A stretch of 64,000 nucleotides of DNA from contig NZ_JPRF03000036.1 in the NCBI RefSeq assembly GCF_001188955.3, positions 1 through 64,000 on the forward strand, in the 5' to 3' direction. Shown piece by piece: positions 35,271-43,879 of this stretch. The position numbers and the translations under genes were made by a program. The first letter of the stretch is position 1. Each line of letters begins with the position of its first letter. This DNA comes from Kitasatospora aureofaciens (GTDB taxonomy: Bacteria > Actinomycetota > Actinomycetes > Streptomycetales > Streptomycetaceae). The notes under the pieces were generated by a model, which saw only the letters and a list, made by a program, of their open reading frames with translations, ran no database searches and was not told where the DNA came from.

Positions 35271-35534
35271 ATGACCGTCCCCGCACTGACCGCCGAGACG
35301 CGCTGGCGCTGCACGCTGTGCGGCAACCTCACCCGCTTCGACGTGACCCGCACCGCGCGGGTGACCGAGTTCCTGCACTTCGACCTGGCCGGCGAGTCCG
35401 AGGTCGAGGAGACCGAGGTGCTCAGCGAGACGATCGAGTCGGTGCGCTGCCGCTGGTGCAACGCCGTGGACCAGGTCGAGCTGGTGGCCCGCCCGGGCGC
35501 CGAGGGCGCGGAGGCCCCCGCCGAGCAGGGCTGA
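35271..35534 (+). CDS. Small zinc-ribbon protein
   Basis: An 87-residue protein with two CxxC knuckles (CTLCGN near residue 14 and CRWCN near 64) that should bind one zinc ion. An acidic strand rich in Glu lies between them, and an Ala/Glu/Pro tail ends the protein. The function is not known; nucleic acid or protein binding is plausible. ATG 35271 follows GAGAGGATCCCCG. It precedes the NYN-domain gene by 134 nt on the same strand. Confidence 0.8.
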   Translation: MTVPALTAETRWRCTLCGNLTRFDVTRTARVTEFLHFDLAGESEVEETEVLSETIESVRCRWCNAVDQVELVARPGAEGAEAPAEQG

Positions 35535-35668
35535 CCCCGCCGGTGCGGTGGACGGTGTGCGCGACGCGGCCGTCCACCGCACGGGACAATACAGACAAGA
35601 CGCACGGAGCGTGACGACAGGGGCGGCCGCGGGGCCGCACCCGCTGGACCAGGATCGGAGCCGAGGAC

Positions 35669-37099
35669 GTGGTGGACGCAGCGAGGGAGCCCGGCGAAGC
35701 GCAGGGGCTTCAGCCCGCTGCGCAGGCACCGGAGCCGGCCGCCGCTGATCCGGATGCAGCCGCTTCCGGTGCCGCCGCGGAGCGGCCGGCCGAGAAGCTG
35801 GACCGGCCGCTGCCGGAGGGCGTGCGTCGGCGCGTGGTCGGGCTGGCCTCGGACGCGCTGGGCGGGCTGCCGCCCGCGGAGCTGCCGCAGGGCCTGCGGC
35901 AGTACGTGAAGTTCACCCCGGCCCGGCGGGCCAAGTACGCGGCCACCGCGCTGGCGGCGGCGCTGGAGTCTGAGCCGGCCTTCCGGGTTCGGATAGCGGA
36001 GCGGCTGCGGCTGGGCCAGCCGGACCTGGTGAAGGCGCTGGAGTCGGGCGCCGTCCCGGGCGCCGCCGATCCGATGGACGTCGCGGCCGCCGCCTACCTG
36101 GTGCGCTCGGCGGGTTGGAGCCGGCTGGTCACCGAGGCCGGCGAGGAGGCCGAGCGGGCCGGCGCCGAGGACGCCGCGGCGGAGGCCGCCCGGTTGGTGG
36201 AGAAGCTGCAGGCCGAGCTGGCCGAGGTGCGGGCCGCGGCGCGGGCGGACCTGGAGCGCCAGCGGGCGGAGTTCGAGGGCGTCCGGCGGGAGGCCGAGTC
36301 GCTGCGCAAGAAGGTGCGGTCGCTGGAGAGCGACACCCGTCGGGCGCAGGCCGAGACCAGGCGGGTGACCGGGGAGCTGGAGGCCGCGAAGGCGCAGGCC
36401 GCGAGCGAGCGCAGTGCGGCCGAGGGCGAGGCGCGACGGCTGCGGCACCGGGTGTCCGAGCTGGAGACCGCCGCCGAGCAGGGCCGCCGGTCGGCCCGCG
36501 AGGGGCGCAGCGTCGAGGACATGCGGCTGCGGCTGCTGCTGGACACGGTGCTGCAGTCGGCCCAGGGCCTGCAGCGCGAGCTGGCGCTGCCGGTCTCCCA
36601 GATCCGCCCGGCGGACCTGGTGGAGGCGGTGGTGCCGGGGGCGGCCTCGCCGCACGACGTGGCCCGGCGCGGCCTGGCCGATGACGATCCGGCGCTGCTG
36701 GACCAGCTGCTGGCGATCCCGCAGGTGCACCTGGTGGTGGACGGCTACAACGTGACCAAGACCGGGTACCCGACGCTGCCGCTGGAGCAGCAGCGGATCC
36801 GGCTGCTGGGCGGGCTGGCGATGCTGGCCCAGCGCACCCAGGCGGAGGTCACCTGTGTGTTCGACGGGCAGGACCTGGACGTGCCGGTCATCATGGCGCC
36901 ACCGCGGGGGGTGCGGGTACGGTTCAGCCGGACCGGGGAGACCGCGGACGAGCTGATCCGCCGTCTGGTCCGGGCCGAGCCGCAGGGCCGTCCGGTGGTG
37001 GTGGTGTCCACCGACCGGGAGGTCGCGGAGGGCGTGCGGAAGGCGGGCGCGCGCCCGGTGGCCTCGGTGCTGTTGCTGAACCGGCTGGCCCGGCCCTGA
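35669..37099 (+). CDS. NYN-domain (YacP-like) putative RNA-binding/nuclease protein
   Basis: A 476-residue protein. The N-terminal 40 residues are disordered. An alpha-helical domain follows (about 55-160; VRRRVVGLASDALGGLPP, LPQGLRQYVKFTPARRAKY), then a long Arg/Glu/Ala coiled coil (about 165-285). A C-terminal PIN-like NYN domain (about 355-476) has VDGYNVTKTGYP, VFDGQD and STDREVAEGV, which keep the acidic residues expected for metal binding. The YacP/NYN family is linked to RNA cleavage, but activity here is inferred. GTG 35669 follows GGAGCCGAGGAC. Confidence 0.85.
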   Translation: MVDAAREPGEAQGLQPAAQAPEPAAADPDAAASGAAAERPAEKLDRPLPEGVRRRVVGLASDALGGLPPAELPQGLRQYVKFTPARRAKYAATALAAALESEPAFRVRIAERLRLGQPDLVKALESGAVPGAADPMDVAAAAYLVRSAGWSRLVTEAGEEAERAGAEDAAAEAARLVEKLQAELAEVRAAARADLERQRAEFEGVRREAESLRKKVRSLESDTRRAQAETRRVTGELEAAKAQAASERSAAEGEARRLRHRVSELETAAEQGRRSAREGRSVEDMRLRLLLDTVLQSAQGLQRELALPVSQIRPADLVEAVVPGAASPHDVARRGLADDDPALLDQLLAIPQVHLVVDGYNVTKTGYPTLPLEQQRIRLLGGLAMLAQRTQAEVTCVFDGQDLDVPVIMAPPRGVRVRFSRTGETADELIRRLVRAEPQGRPVVVVSTDREVAEGVRKAGARPVASVLLLNRLARP

Positions 37100-37211
37100 T
37101 CCGGGCCGGCGGCCGTGACCCCTGGTCAGTGCCCTTTTCGGGCGCTTTGCGCGGGGGTGTGCGGATCCGGTGAAGCCGGCGTGGGGACCGCGGTTCACGC
37201 CTTCGGGGGAG

Positions 37212-37240
37212 TGGCAAAACGGATAGATCTTCACTAGGGT
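37212..37240 (+). promoter_or_regulatory. Promoter of the first NlpC/P60 gene
   Basis: TGGCAA (37212-37217), 17 bp, TAGGGT (37235-37240). The same TAGGGT element is used at 38567 before the second paralogue. Confidence 0.55.
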
Positions 37241-37267
37241 CTGGCGTCAAACCTATTTTCCGGAATC

Positions 37268-37283
37268 TCACCTGAACAGGTGA
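37268..37283 (+). promoter_or_regulatory. Palindrome in the 5' leader of the first NlpC/P60 gene
   Basis: TCACCTG-AA-CAGGTGA, a 7-bp inverted repeat lying about 20 nt after the expected transcript start and just before the RBS. It could be an operator. It is absent from the two paralogues. Confidence 0.5.
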
Positions 37284-37309
37284 GTCCATTGGAAGAAGGA
37301 GCCGGTCCC

Positions 37310-38347
37310 TTGGCCTCCCACCGCCGTCCCAAGCAGCCGAGCCGCGCGCGGGTGTCCGTGCTCACCGCTGCCGCTGCGACCGCGGTCGCCCTCTCCGCCC
37401 AGGTGGCCGCGCACGCCGCGCCGCAGCCGAACACGTCCGACGTCAAGGCGCAGATCGACCAGCTCCAGCAGGAGCAGGAGCAGGCGGCGGAGAAGTACAA
37501 CGGTGCCAAGGAGCGGGCCGACCAGCTCCGCAAGCAGGCCGACCAGCTGCAGGACCAGGTGGCCCGCAGCCAGGACCAGATGAGCCAGCTGCAGACCGGC
37601 CTGGCCCAGGTCGCGGGCGAGCAGTACCGCACCGGCGGCATCGACCCCTCGGTCCAGCTGATGCTCTCCTCCGACCCGACCGGCTACCTGGACAAGGCGT
37701 CGAGCGTCCAGCAGGCCAGCGAGACCCAGACCGAGGCGCTCAAGGGCCTGCTCGACCAGCAGCGCCGGCTGGACCAGGAGAAGGCCGAGGCGGCCGCCGT
37801 GCTGGCCTCGCTGGACGCCACCACCAAGGACCTCAACCAGGCCAAGGCGGACGTCAACCAGAAGCTGAAGGCCGCGCAGGACCTGCTGAACTCGCTCAGC
37901 GCCGCCGAGCGGGCCGCGCTGAAGGCCCAGCAGCAGCAGGACGACCGCGCCTCGCGCGGCGCGGCCCGGGTCGACCTCAGCAGCCTGCCGCCGGCCAGCG
38001 GCTACGCGGCCGTGGCCGTGGCCAAGGCGATGAGCAAGCAGGGCTCGCCGTACGTGTGGGGCGCCACCGGGCCGAGCACCTTCGACTGCTCGGGCCTGAT
38101 GCTCTGGTCGTACGCCCAGGCCGGCGTCTCGCTGCCGCGTACCTCGCAGGAGCAGGGCGACGTCGGCACCCGGGTGCCCTCGCTGGACCAGGCCCAGCCG
38201 GGGGACCTGGTGATCTACGGCAGCGACCGGCACCACGTCGGGATGTACATCGGCAACGGCATGGTGGTCCACGCGCCGCACACCGGTGACGTGGTGAAGG
38301 TGATGAAGGCCGACGCGATGCCGATCAACACGATCCGCCGGGTCTGA
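37310..38347 (+). CDS. Secreted NlpC/P60 peptidoglycan hydrolase, paralogue 1
   Basis: A 345-residue exported hydrolase. A signal peptide with an AQVAAHA cleavage region is followed by a long coiled coil (about 35-210) and a C-terminal NlpC/P60 domain. Its catalytic Cys lies in TFDCSGLMLWSY and His in RHHVGMYIG; WGATGPST precedes the Cys. It should cut peptide stems in the cell wall, like RipA/CwlO-type enzymes. I assign a TTG start at 37310 because GAAGAAGGAG lies 9 nt before it and the product begins ASHRRPK exactly as in paralogue 2, whose GTG is in the same context. Confidence 0.9.
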   Translation: MASHRRPKQPSRARVSVLTAAAATAVALSAQVAAHAAPQPNTSDVKAQIDQLQQEQEQAAEKYNGAKERADQLRKQADQLQDQVARSQDQMSQLQTGLAQVAGEQYRTGGIDPSVQLMLSSDPTGYLDKASSVQQASETQTEALKGLLDQQRRLDQEKAEAAAVLASLDATTKDLNQAKADVNQKLKAAQDLLNSLSAAERAALKAQQQQDDRASRGAARVDLSSLPPASGYAAVAVAKAMSKQGSPYVWGATGPSTFDCSGLMLWSYAQAGVSLPRTSQEQGDVGTRVPSLDQAQPGDLVIYGSDRHHVGMYIGNGMVVHAPHTGDVVKVMKADAMPINTIRRV

Positions 38348-38542
38348 CGGCCCGACATGCCCGGGGTTCGACCCCCGGCCCTGTGATCCGCGCCACCTCC
38401 CGATCCGGGGGTGGCGCTTCGGGTTTGCCCCGCCATTCGACCGACCGGTGAGCGTCGATCAGCTTTGCGTGCGGCAGTGATCACGATCAGTCATTTTCAC
38501 AAAGGAACATGGGTAATATTCCGTCTTTTTTCTGACAAGGAT

Positions 38543-38572
38543 TTGAACGGATCACGGTTCAGTTACTAGGGT
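38543..38572 (+). promoter_or_regulatory. Promoter of the second NlpC/P60 gene
   Basis: TTGAAC (38543-38548), 18 bp, TAGGGT (38567-38572), giving a transcript that would include the c-di-AMP riboswitch. A GGAAC at 38504 with CGTCT 13 nt later also resembles an ECF-type promoter, weakly. Confidence 0.6.
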
Positions 38573-38689
38573 CGTGCCCCGAACCACCGCACTGTCGATC
38601 ACCCAGCCTGGGTGGCGGCGGTGGTTTCCGTCGAGTTCGCGAAACAGCGGGGCAGGTCGAAGCGACTGCCCGACAGGGGAGCCCAGTGG

Positions 38690-38832
38690 TCGGGGGCGCT
38701 GCGGAGCGGAGCCGGGGAACCACGTTCCTCCGGGGTGAATCGGCGCCAGGTCGGCCGTTGGTGAGGCCGTGAGGCGTCGTAGGGCATGCTTCCGGCCCGA
38801 ACCCGTCAGCTCACCCGGTAGGCGGAGGTAGG
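38690..38832 (+). ncRNA. Cyclic di-AMP riboswitch (ydaO-yuaA class)
   Basis: Core elements of the ydaO RNA appear in order: GAGCGGAGCCGGGGAACCAC, CTCCGGGGTGAATCGGCG, GTAGGGCATGC, and GGCCCGAACCCGTCAGCTCA followed by CCCGGTAGGCGGAG. It ends about 5 nt before the RBS GAAGAAGGAG of the second NlpC/P60 gene. The class is known to switch off wall hydrolase genes in actinobacteria when c-di-AMP is high; this use fits. Boundaries are approximate. Confidence 0.87.
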
Positions 38833-38850
38833 AAGAAGGAGTCCGCCTTC

Positions 38851-39975
38851 GTGGCGTCCCATCGTCGTCCCAAGCCCGCCGGCCGCGCTCGCGTCTCGAT
38901 CCTGACCGGTTTCGCCGCCGCAGCCGTCGCCCTCTCCGCGCAGACCGGCGCGCACGCCGACCCGCAGCCGACCAAGGAGCAGGTCAAGGAGCAGGTCGAC
39001 CAGCTCAACGAGCAGGCCGAGCAGGCGACCGAGAAGTACAACGCGGCGCAGGAGAAGCAGCAGGAGCTGGAGAAGCAGGTCTCCGGTCTGCAGGACCAGG
39101 TGGCCCGTCAGCAGGCGCAGGTGACCGACCTGCAGGGTGGCCTCGCCGAGATCGCGAGCGAGCAGTACCGCAACGGCGGCATATCCCCGACCGTCCAGCT
39201 GATGTTCTCCTCCAGCCCGGACAACTTCCTCAACCAGGCCGGGGCGCTGAACCAGGCCGGTGACACCCAGAAGAACCAGCTGAAGCAGCTCCAGGAGCAG
39301 CAGCGCAAGCTGGACCAGGACCGTACCGAGGCGCAGGGCAAGCTCGCCGAGCTGGAGTCCACGACCACGCAGCTGAAGGCGTCCAAGGAGGACGTCCAGA
39401 ACAAGCTGAAGGCCGCCCAGGACCTGCTCAACACGCTGACCGAGCAGGAGCGCCAGGCGATCAAGGCGGCCGAGGAGAAGGCCGCCGCCGACGCCAAGGC
39501 CAAGGCGGACGCCGCCGCGCAGGCCTCCCAGTCGGGCTCTTCCGACCGCGCCTCGCGCGACAGCGGCCGCTCCGACCTCGGCTCGGGCTCCTCGTCCGCG
39601 CCGGTCAAGATCGCCCCGGGCAGCTCGCACGGTGCGGCCGCGTTGGCCGCCGCCGCCTCCAAGGTCGGCAGCCCGTACGTCTGGGGCGCCACCGGCCCCA
39701 GCTCCTTCGACTGCTCCGGCCTGATGGTCTGGGCGTTCAACCAGGCCAACGTGTCGCTGCCGCGAACCTCGCAGGAGCAGGCCGGCGCCGGCACCCGGAT
39801 CGGCACCGACCTCTCCCAGGCCCAGCCCGGCGACCTGCTGATCTTCTACAGCGACGCCCACCACGTCGGCATCTACGCGGGCAACGGCCAGGTGCTGCAC
39901 GCGCCCAAGCCGGGCGCCTCGGTCCGCTACGAGGCCGTCTCCAACATGCCGCTGGCTTCCATCGTGCGGGTCTGA
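38851..39975 (+). CDS. Secreted NlpC/P60 peptidoglycan hydrolase, paralogue 2
   Basis: A 374-residue exported hydrolase built like paralogue 1: N-terminal ASHRRPK basic region and signal peptide, coiled coil (about 35-215), an Ala/Lys/Ser-rich flexible stretch (KAAADAKAKADAAAQASQSG), and an NlpC/P60 domain with catalytic Cys in SFDCSGLMVWAF and His in AHHVGIYAG. GTG 38851 has AAGGAG upstream. Unlike its neighbours, it is preceded by a c-di-AMP riboswitch, so cell-wall cutting by this copy is tied to osmotic and growth signalling. Confidence 0.93.
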   Translation: MASHRRPKPAGRARVSILTGFAAAAVALSAQTGAHADPQPTKEQVKEQVDQLNEQAEQATEKYNAAQEKQQELEKQVSGLQDQVARQQAQVTDLQGGLAEIASEQYRNGGISPTVQLMFSSSPDNFLNQAGALNQAGDTQKNQLKQLQEQQRKLDQDRTEAQGKLAELESTTTQLKASKEDVQNKLKAAQDLLNTLTEQERQAIKAAEEKAAADAKAKADAAAQASQSGSSDRASRDSGRSDLGSGSSSAPVKIAPGSSHGAAALAAAASKVGSPYVWGATGPSSFDCSGLMVWAFNQANVSLPRTSQEQAGAGTRIGTDLSQAQPGDLLIFYSDAHHVGIYAGNGQVLHAPKPGASVRYEAVSNMPLASIVRV

Positions 39976-40089
39976 TCCCCGCCAGGTCCTCAAGGCCCGG
40001 TCCTCCACCACGGGGGGCCGGGCCTGCGGCTTTTCCGGCGGCCCGGTCTGGTGTCCGAATAGGGGTCAAATATTCTGGTCCGGAGGGGT

Positions 40090-40119
40090 TTGGACTCGCT
40101 TGCCCGGACTCGCTAACGT
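40090..40119 (+). promoter_or_regulatory. Promoter of the third NlpC/P60 gene
   Basis: TTGGAC (40090-40095), 18 bp, TAACGT (40114-40119). No riboswitch core lies between this and the ATG at 40201. Confidence 0.5.
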
Positions 40120-40200
40120 CTGCCACCGGACTCCCGCTCGACGGCCGCCCACCGGGGTGCGGCCGCGGGACCGCGCCGCAGGACTGGAGCCGCTGCCGTC

Positions 40201-41247
40201 ATGCCCGTGCACCGCCGTTCCCAACTGCTCGCCCGTGCGCTGGTACTGACCGCGGCCGCCACCACGGTCCTGGGCGTGGCGACCGCCGGCAGCGCCCAGG
40301 CCGCCCCCGGGGCGCCGGACAAGCCCGACCACAAGGACGTCAAGGCGCAGGTCGAGCAGCTCTACGACGAGGCCGAGCAGGCGTCGGAGAAGTACAACGC
40401 CGCGCAGGAGGCGCAGAAGCGGCTCCTGAACGAGACCGCGAGCCTGCAGGGTGAGGTCGCCACCGCCCAGGACCAGCTCAACCAGCTGCGCGGTGACCTG
40501 GCCACGGTGGCCGGGGCCGAGTACCGGGCCGGCGGGATGACCCAGACCGCCCAGCTGATGCTCTCCACCGACCCCGGGGCCTATCTCGCCCGCGCCCGCA
40601 CCCTCGGCCAGGCCGCCGAGCGGCAGCAGGAGACGCTGCACGAGCTGGTCACCCGTCAGCGCCGGCTCGACCAGCGCCGCGCCGAGACCGCGGCCAAGCT
40701 CGCCGAACTGGACCAGACCCGCCGCTCGCTGGCCGAGAACAAGCAGCAGATCCAGCAGCGGCTGGCCGAGGCGCAGAAGCTGCTGAACGGCCTGGGTGCC
40801 GCCGAGCGGTCCAGGATGGCCGCCCAGGACGCCCGGGAGGCCGAGCAGCGCGCCACCCGCGGCACCGACCGGCTGGACCTCGGCACCGCCCCGCCCGCCT
40901 CCGAGCGCGGGGCGGCCGCGCTGGCCGCCGCGGTGCGGATGATCGGCTCGCCCTACGTCTACGGATCCACCGGACCGCGTGCCTTCGACTGTTCCGGTCT
41001 GATGTACTACAGCTGGCGGCAGGCCGGAGTGTCCCTGCCGCGGACCTCGCAGGCCCAGGCGTACGCCGGGCAGCGGATCAGCCTCTCCGAAGCACGGCCG
41101 GGAGACCTGGTGATCTTCTACCGGGACATGCACCACGTCGGGATGTACGCCGGCGGCGGGGTGATGGTGCACGCCCCGTACCCGGGCGCCAGGGTCCGGT
41201 ACGAGAGCGTCAACTCGATGCCGGTCTCGGGGGTGGTCCGGCTCTGA
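40201..41247 (+). CDS. Secreted NlpC/P60 peptidoglycan hydrolase, paralogue 3
   Basis: A 348-residue paralogue. The signal peptide ends GSAQAA near residue 35; a coiled coil (about 45-220) follows, then an NlpC/P60 domain with Cys in AFDCSGLMYYSW and His in MHHVGMYAG. It is more diverged than copies 1 and 2, starting MPVHRRSQ. ATG 40201 follows GGACTGGAG. It ends 54 nt before a secreted metalloprotease gene on the same strand, so those two may be co-transcribed. Confidence 0.92.
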   Translation: MPVHRRSQLLARALVLTAAATTVLGVATAGSAQAAPGAPDKPDHKDVKAQVEQLYDEAEQASEKYNAAQEAQKRLLNETASLQGEVATAQDQLNQLRGDLATVAGAEYRAGGMTQTAQLMLSTDPGAYLARARTLGQAAERQQETLHELVTRQRRLDQRRAETAAKLAELDQTRRSLAENKQQIQQRLAEAQKLLNGLGAAERSRMAAQDAREAEQRATRGTDRLDLGTAPPASERGAAALAAAVRMIGSPYVYGSTGPRAFDCSGLMYYSWRQAGVSLPRTSQAQAYAGQRISLSEARPGDLVIFYRDMHHVGMYAGGGVMVHAPYPGARVRYESVNSMPVSGVVRL

Positions 41248-41300
41248 GCGCGACGCCTTCCGGCCCGCCCCACCCACACCCGATAGACGCGGCCGGTCGC

Positions 41301-42467
41301 GTGCTGTCCCGGCGCGGTGCGCTGCTGCTGGCGGCCGGCGGGCTGGCCCAGCTCTCGCTGCCCCCGGCCGCCCCGGCGGCGTTGCCGGACGAGCGGGCGG
41401 CCGACCGGCACGCCGAGGTGGCCGGGCTGCTGGCGGCGCGGGCGCGCTCGCTGCCCGTCCGGTCCGGGCTCACCGGGGCCGAGGCGGCGTACCGCAACCT
41501 GGTGCTGTCGCCCGGCCGGGGAGCGCCGACGGCAGACGGACCGGAGCGGCTGACCGCGTCCGTCGAACTGGCGGTGCGGATCGCCGGGTACGACGAGTAC
41601 CCGGTGGTGTACCCGCGCCGGATCGAGCTGGTCCGGGACCGGGACGGCTGGCGGGTCGAGCACGAGGAGGGCACGGACGGGCCCCCGGCGCTGTGGGACC
41701 TCGGCCCCGCCCGGACCGCCCCCGGCGCCCGGTGCCTGGTGCTCGGCCTGGCCGGAGGGCCCGACCCGGCCGGCCTGGTCGCCGTCGGGGACCAGGCGGT
41801 ACCGGCCGTCAGCGCGGTCTGGGGCAGCGGCTGGCCCGGTCGGCTTCTGCTCGAACTGCCCGCCACCGAAGCGCAGTTCGCCCGGCTGCTGGAGGCCGAC
41901 CCGGCGAGCTGGACGGGCATGGCGGCGGTCACCGTGGCCGCCCCCGGCGCGCCCTGGCACACCCCGGCGGACCGGGTGGTGATCAACCCCGAGGCGTTCG
42001 GGCGGCTCAGCGACTTCGGCCGGCAGGTGGTGGTCACCCACGAGGCCACCCATGTCGCGACCCGGGCCGACACCCGGGCCTGGACCCCGCTGTGGCTCTC
42101 CGAGGGCGTCGCCGACTGGACCGCCTACCGAGAGTCCGGCCGCCGTCCGCAGCAGATCGCCCCTGAACTCACCCGGGACGTCGTCGCCGGGAGGCTGCCC
42201 ACCGCCCTGCCCGCCGACGGGGACTTCGCCGCCGGTGCCACCGGCATCGCCCAGGCGTACGAGCAGGCCTGGCTCGCCTGCGCCCTGATCGCCGGCCGGT
42301 ACGGGACGGACCGGCTGGTCGCCTTCTACCGGGCGGTCGGCGCGGCCGACGGGCAGGGCGAGGACCGGGACCGCCGCACCGACCGGCTGCTGCGCGGCGA
42401 ACTGGGCGTCGGCCTGGCGGAGTTCACCGCGCTCTGGCTGGCCGAGGTGCAGGCCCTCAGGGGCTAG
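41301..42467 (+). CDS. Secreted zinc metalloprotease-like protein (HExxH)
   Basis: A 388-residue protein with an RR-containing signal peptide (LSRRGALLLAAGGLAQLSLP). A middle region may be an NTF2-like or pro-domain. A gluzincin core near residue 250 contains HEATH and, further on, the third ligand in WLSEGVADW. This resembles a truncated M1-like or basic secretory protease fold; the substrate is unknown. GTG 41301 is the first start in frame and begins the signal peptide; no clear RBS, consistent with coupling to the gene upstream. The inverted repeat at 42471 follows immediately. Confidence 0.82.
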   Translation: MLSRRGALLLAAGGLAQLSLPPAAPAALPDERAADRHAEVAGLLAARARSLPVRSGLTGAEAAYRNLVLSPGRGAPTADGPERLTASVELAVRIAGYDEYPVVYPRRIELVRDRDGWRVEHEEGTDGPPALWDLGPARTAPGARCLVLGLAGGPDPAGLVAVGDQAVPAVSAVWGSGWPGRLLLELPATEAQFARLLEADPASWTGMAAVTVAAPGAPWHTPADRVVINPEAFGRLSDFGRQVVVTHEATHVATRADTRAWTPLWLSEGVADWTAYRESGRRPQQIAPELTRDVVAGRLPTALPADGDFAAGATGIAQAYEQAWLACALIAGRYGTDRLVAFYRAVGAADGQGEDRDRRTDRLLRGELGVGLAEFTALWLAEVQALRG

Positions 42468-42470
42468 GGC

Positions 42471-42520
42471 GTGTCTCACAATTCGCGTCGGATCGGCGCG
42501 CGGCGGGAATTGTGAGACAC
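42471..42520. repeat. 14-bp perfect inverted repeat with transposon-end character
   Basis: GTGTCTCACAATTC at 42471-42484 and GAATTGTGAGACAC at 42507-42520 enclose 22 bp. The arms are far more AT-rich than the surroundings. Placed between convergent genes it may act as a terminator, but the sequence also resembles the ends of streptomycete insertion elements, suggesting a remnant or miniature element. The latter is inference. Confidence 0.65.
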
Positions 42521-42523
42521 GGC

Positions 42524-43879
42524 CTAACGGCCGGCCGGGTGGTCGATGCCGTCCAGCAGGTCCTGCTCGTAGGCGATGCCCGGGCGGACCGGGTAGGACG
42601 AGGCGGGCGGCAGCGCGGCGGGCTCGGACAGCACCACGGTGGGCGGCAGGGGCGCCGCGGCGCGGGTGGAGCGCCAGAGCCGGACGGCGGAGAGCACGGT
42701 GGCGGTCAGCAGCAGCAGGTTGCGCAGGCCCAGCACGGTGATCGCCAGCGGCTCGCTGTTCAGGACCTGGGTGAACATGGTCGGGAACTCGAGCAGGGTG
42801 AGCGGGCAGGCGAGCAGGATCAGCAGCGCCACCGGCCGCTGGCTGGTGCCGCGCACGGTCAGGCAGACCGCCGCCACGCCGATCAGCCAGACCAGGTACT
42901 GCGGGCTGATCACCCGGCTGGTCACCACGAAGATCAGCAGGGCGCACAGCGCCGCGTCGTACATGGTGGCCGCGTTGCGGCGGCGGGCGGTGAAGCGCCA
43001 CAGCAGCAGCCACAGGAAGCCCAGCACGGTGCCGGCCATCATCACCTTGCTGATCACGCCGACCCACGGCCCGAGCATCTCGGGGGAGCCGTAGTTCATG
43101 GTGACCTTGCCGTTCCAGCCCCCGGCGATCCGGGCGAGGTGCAGCGGCAGGGCGCCGACCGACTCGACCTCGATGCCGCGGTCCTTCTGGAAGGCCAGGA
43201 AGCCGAAGGCGCCGTTCATCCCGGCCGCGAGCAGGAACCCCACCGAGACGGCGGTGGCCGCGGCCAGCGTCCAGGACCGGCGGGTGCGGCGGCCGGACGG
43301 GGTGCCGATCAGGCCGAGCAGCGGCCAGACCTTCACGATGCCGCCCAGGCCCAGCAGCAGCCCGCCGATCGCCGGGCGGCGGATCAGCGCGAGCAGGCCG
43401 GCCAGGGCGAGCGCGGTGACCAGGAGGTCGAAGCGGTTGTAGATCATCGGGCCGAGCAGCGGTACGCCGACCACCCACATCCAGGCGCCGGTCAGCGCCC
43501 GGCCCCTGCGCAGGCCGGTGCGGATCAGCAGCGCGGCCGCGGCGGCGTCGGCGATGCCGCAGATCACCCAGAACGAGGTCAGGTACGACCAGGGCAGCAG
43601 TCCCGGCAGCAGGATCACCAGGGCGGCGCCGGGCGGGTACTGCCAGGTCACGTCGTCGAACGGGAAGGTGCCGGTCTGCAGCACGCCGTACCAGGCGTGG
43701 TAGATCATCCAGACGTCGGCCGTGACGTCGCCGCCGGGCGACTTCAGCACGCCGGTCATCAGCAGCACCAGCACGGTGCGGGTGGCCACCCAGGTCGCCC
43801 CGAGGGCGGCGAGCGCCCCGAGCGGGCGGCCGAGGCGGCCGCGCGAAGTACCGGACTCGGTGGCCGGGGCCAACTCCAC
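42524..43879 (-). CDS. Polytopic glycosyltransferase, GT87 (mannosyltransferase-like)
   Basis: A 451-residue integral membrane protein with about ten hydrophobic segments, of the actinobacterial DUF2029/GT87 group that uses polyprenyl-phosphate mannose. The early loop holds acidic residues (GDVTADVWMIYHAWYGVLQTG; FPFDDVTWQYPPGA), expected near the catalytic site. It probably adds mannose to a lipid or wall glycan outside the membrane. GTG 43879 follows GAGGGAGCGCA. It is divergent from a GT4 mannosyltransferase, which suggests a shared pathway. Confidence 0.85.
   Translation of the reverse strand: MELAPATESGTSRGRLGRPLGALAALGATWVATRTVLVLLMTGVLKSPGGDVTADVWMIYHAWYGVLQTGTFPFDDVTWQYPPGAALVILLPGLLPWSYLTSFWVICGIADAAAAALLIRTGLRRGRALTGAWMWVVGVPLLGPMIYNRFDLLVTALALAGLLALIRRPAIGGLLLGLGGIVKVWPLLGLIGTPSGRRTRRSWTLAAATAVSVGFLLAAGMNGAFGFLAFQKDRGIEVESVGALPLHLARIAGGWNGKVTMNYGSPEMLGPWVGVISKVMMAGTVLGFLWLLLWRFTARRRNAATMYDAALCALLIFVVTSRVISPQYLVWLIGVAAVCLTVRGTSQRPVALLILLACPLTLLEFPTMFTQVLNSEPLAITVLGLRNLLLLTATVLSAVRLWRSTRAAAPLPPTVVLSEPAALPPASSYPVRPGIAYEQDLLDGIDHPAGR

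Noticed and set aside
37100-37250. Possible second c-di-AMP riboswitch before NlpC/P60 copy 1 (CCGGTGAAGCCGGCGTGGGGA stretch)
   Set aside because: Only a short 5'-like piece matches; the GGGTGAATC and CCCGAA...GTCAGCT core is absent, and the promoter at 37212-37240 lies downstream of it, so it would not be transcribed from there.
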